NCBI GenBank assembly: GCA_028872645.1
Contig: JAPKDK010000187.1
Location: 1 to 5,951 of the forward strand
From: Verrucomicrobiota bacterium
GTDB lineage: Bacteria; Verrucomicrobiota; Verrucomicrobiia; Limisphaerales; UBA1100
Direction: 5' to 3'
DNA: 5,951 nucleotides
Positions 5,753 to 5,951 of this stretch are shown here, one piece after another (positions within the stretch are counted from its first letter, which is position 1; each line of letters begins with the position of its first letter). The position numbers and the translations under genes were made by a program. Under the pieces are notes generated by a model. That model worked only from the letters and a program-made list of their open reading frames with translations, searched no databases and was not told where the DNA came from.

Positions 5753-5951
5753 GTGCGCGATTTTTTGTTCAAACTATTTCCGCCCGGTGGCCTGTTGCGG
5801 CGCGGTGTGGAGGCGCTGTTGCCGGTGGCGGATCTGTTGCTGCTGCCCTTCACGCTGGCGGGCGCGCTGTTGCTCGGGGCCATTCGGATGGCTGGCGTGG
5901 AGCGGTTTCGCGTGGCGCGCTGGGTGTTTCGCAAAACACGGGTGTTCCCCG
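5753..5951 (+). CDS. N-terminal fragment of a hydrophobic-N-terminus protein, possibly a polysaccharide-cluster SAM methyltransferase (3' end outside window)
   Basis: An open frame without stop runs to the window edge, divergent from rfbF. The best start is GTG at 5753 (reading MRDFLFKLFPPGG). TTG codons at 5705, 5714 and 5765 are alternatives, and none has a clear ribosome binding site. The 66 residues show a short basic/aromatic start, a hydrophobic stretch at about 22-48 (LLPVADLLLLPFTLAGALLL in the middle), then an Arg-rich tail ending in RKTRVFP. This could be a membrane-associating helix. A pattern of hydrophobic 'LLLLP' helix, 'R..G..R', then 'GVFP' resembles, from memory, the N-termini of some class I SAM methyltransferases found near polysaccharide genes. 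The homology is not secure. That it is coding is supported by the ordered hydrophobic pattern and the lack of stops. The function is unknown. Confidence 0.5.
   Translation, partial: MRDFLFKLFPPGGLLRRGVEALLPVADLLLLPFTLAGALLLGAIRMAGVERFRVARWVFRKTRVFP

Noticed and set aside
5668..5934. Minus-strand open frame of 88 codons ending just before rfbF
   Set aside because: The translation is Arg/Ser/Pro/Asn-rich and looks like a shadow. The plus strand over the same bases gives an ordered hydrophobic N-terminus instead. It could be reconsidered if the plus-strand frame proves false.
1..5951. CRISPR arrays, tRNA/rRNA genes, insertion sequences, large repeats
   Set aside because: No repeated spaced units, RNA gene signatures, transposase frames or flanking inverted repeats were seen. 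Nearly every base is accounted for by the coding genes.

Overview
The window is a stretch of a bacterial surface-polysaccharide (O-antigen or exopolysaccharide type) nucleotide-sugar cluster. GC content looks moderately high (roughly 55-60% by eye). The genes are packed head to tail on the minus strand and belong to families typical of Gram-negative O-antigen clusters. No marker fixes the phylum. A Verrucomicrobia- or Planctomycetes-like environmental bacterium is possible, but that is a guess from general feel and not evidence.

Layout, read in the direction of transcription (minus strand, right to left): rfbF, glucose-1-phosphate cytidylyltransferase (5658-4885); rfbG, CDP-glucose 4,6-dehydratase (4882-3812); a sugar C-methyltransferase of the TylC3/TcaB9 type with zinc-binding N-terminus (3808-2594); an RmlC-fold 3,5-epimerase (2591-2061); a phytanoyl-CoA dioxygenase (PhyH)-family Fe(II)/2-oxoglutarate enzyme (2064-1225); a second zinc-cluster methyltransferase with divergent active site (1228-95); and the first 32 codons of a GNAT acetyltransferase (98-1, running off the left edge). 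Every junction lies between a 4-base overlap and a 3-base gap, so this is almost certainly one translationally coupled operon. Several of the longest open frames begin inside the preceding gene. Starts were moved to the overlap ATG/GTG, where the family N-terminus begins.

On the right, a 94-base intergenic gap separates rfbF from a divergent plus-strand gene (about 5753 to beyond 5951). Only its hydrophobic N-terminus is present. The gap must hold the promoter of the minus-strand operon unless that operon is served from elsewhere.

Working together (inference): RfbF makes CDP-glucose and RfbG converts it to CDP-4-keto-6-deoxyglucose. The C-methyltransferase would add a branch methyl next to the 4-keto group, and the epimerase would invert C5 and/or C3. 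The dioxygenase, second methyltransferase and acetyltransferase look like further decoration steps. No 4-ketoreductase, RfbH-type C3 dehydrase, aminotransferase or glycosyltransferase is visible, so the pathway is incomplete here and must continue to the left or elsewhere. The most interesting point is the combination: a CDP-linked, C-methylated, possibly oxidised 6-deoxy sugar, with an epimerase that automated annotation would label dTDP-specific.
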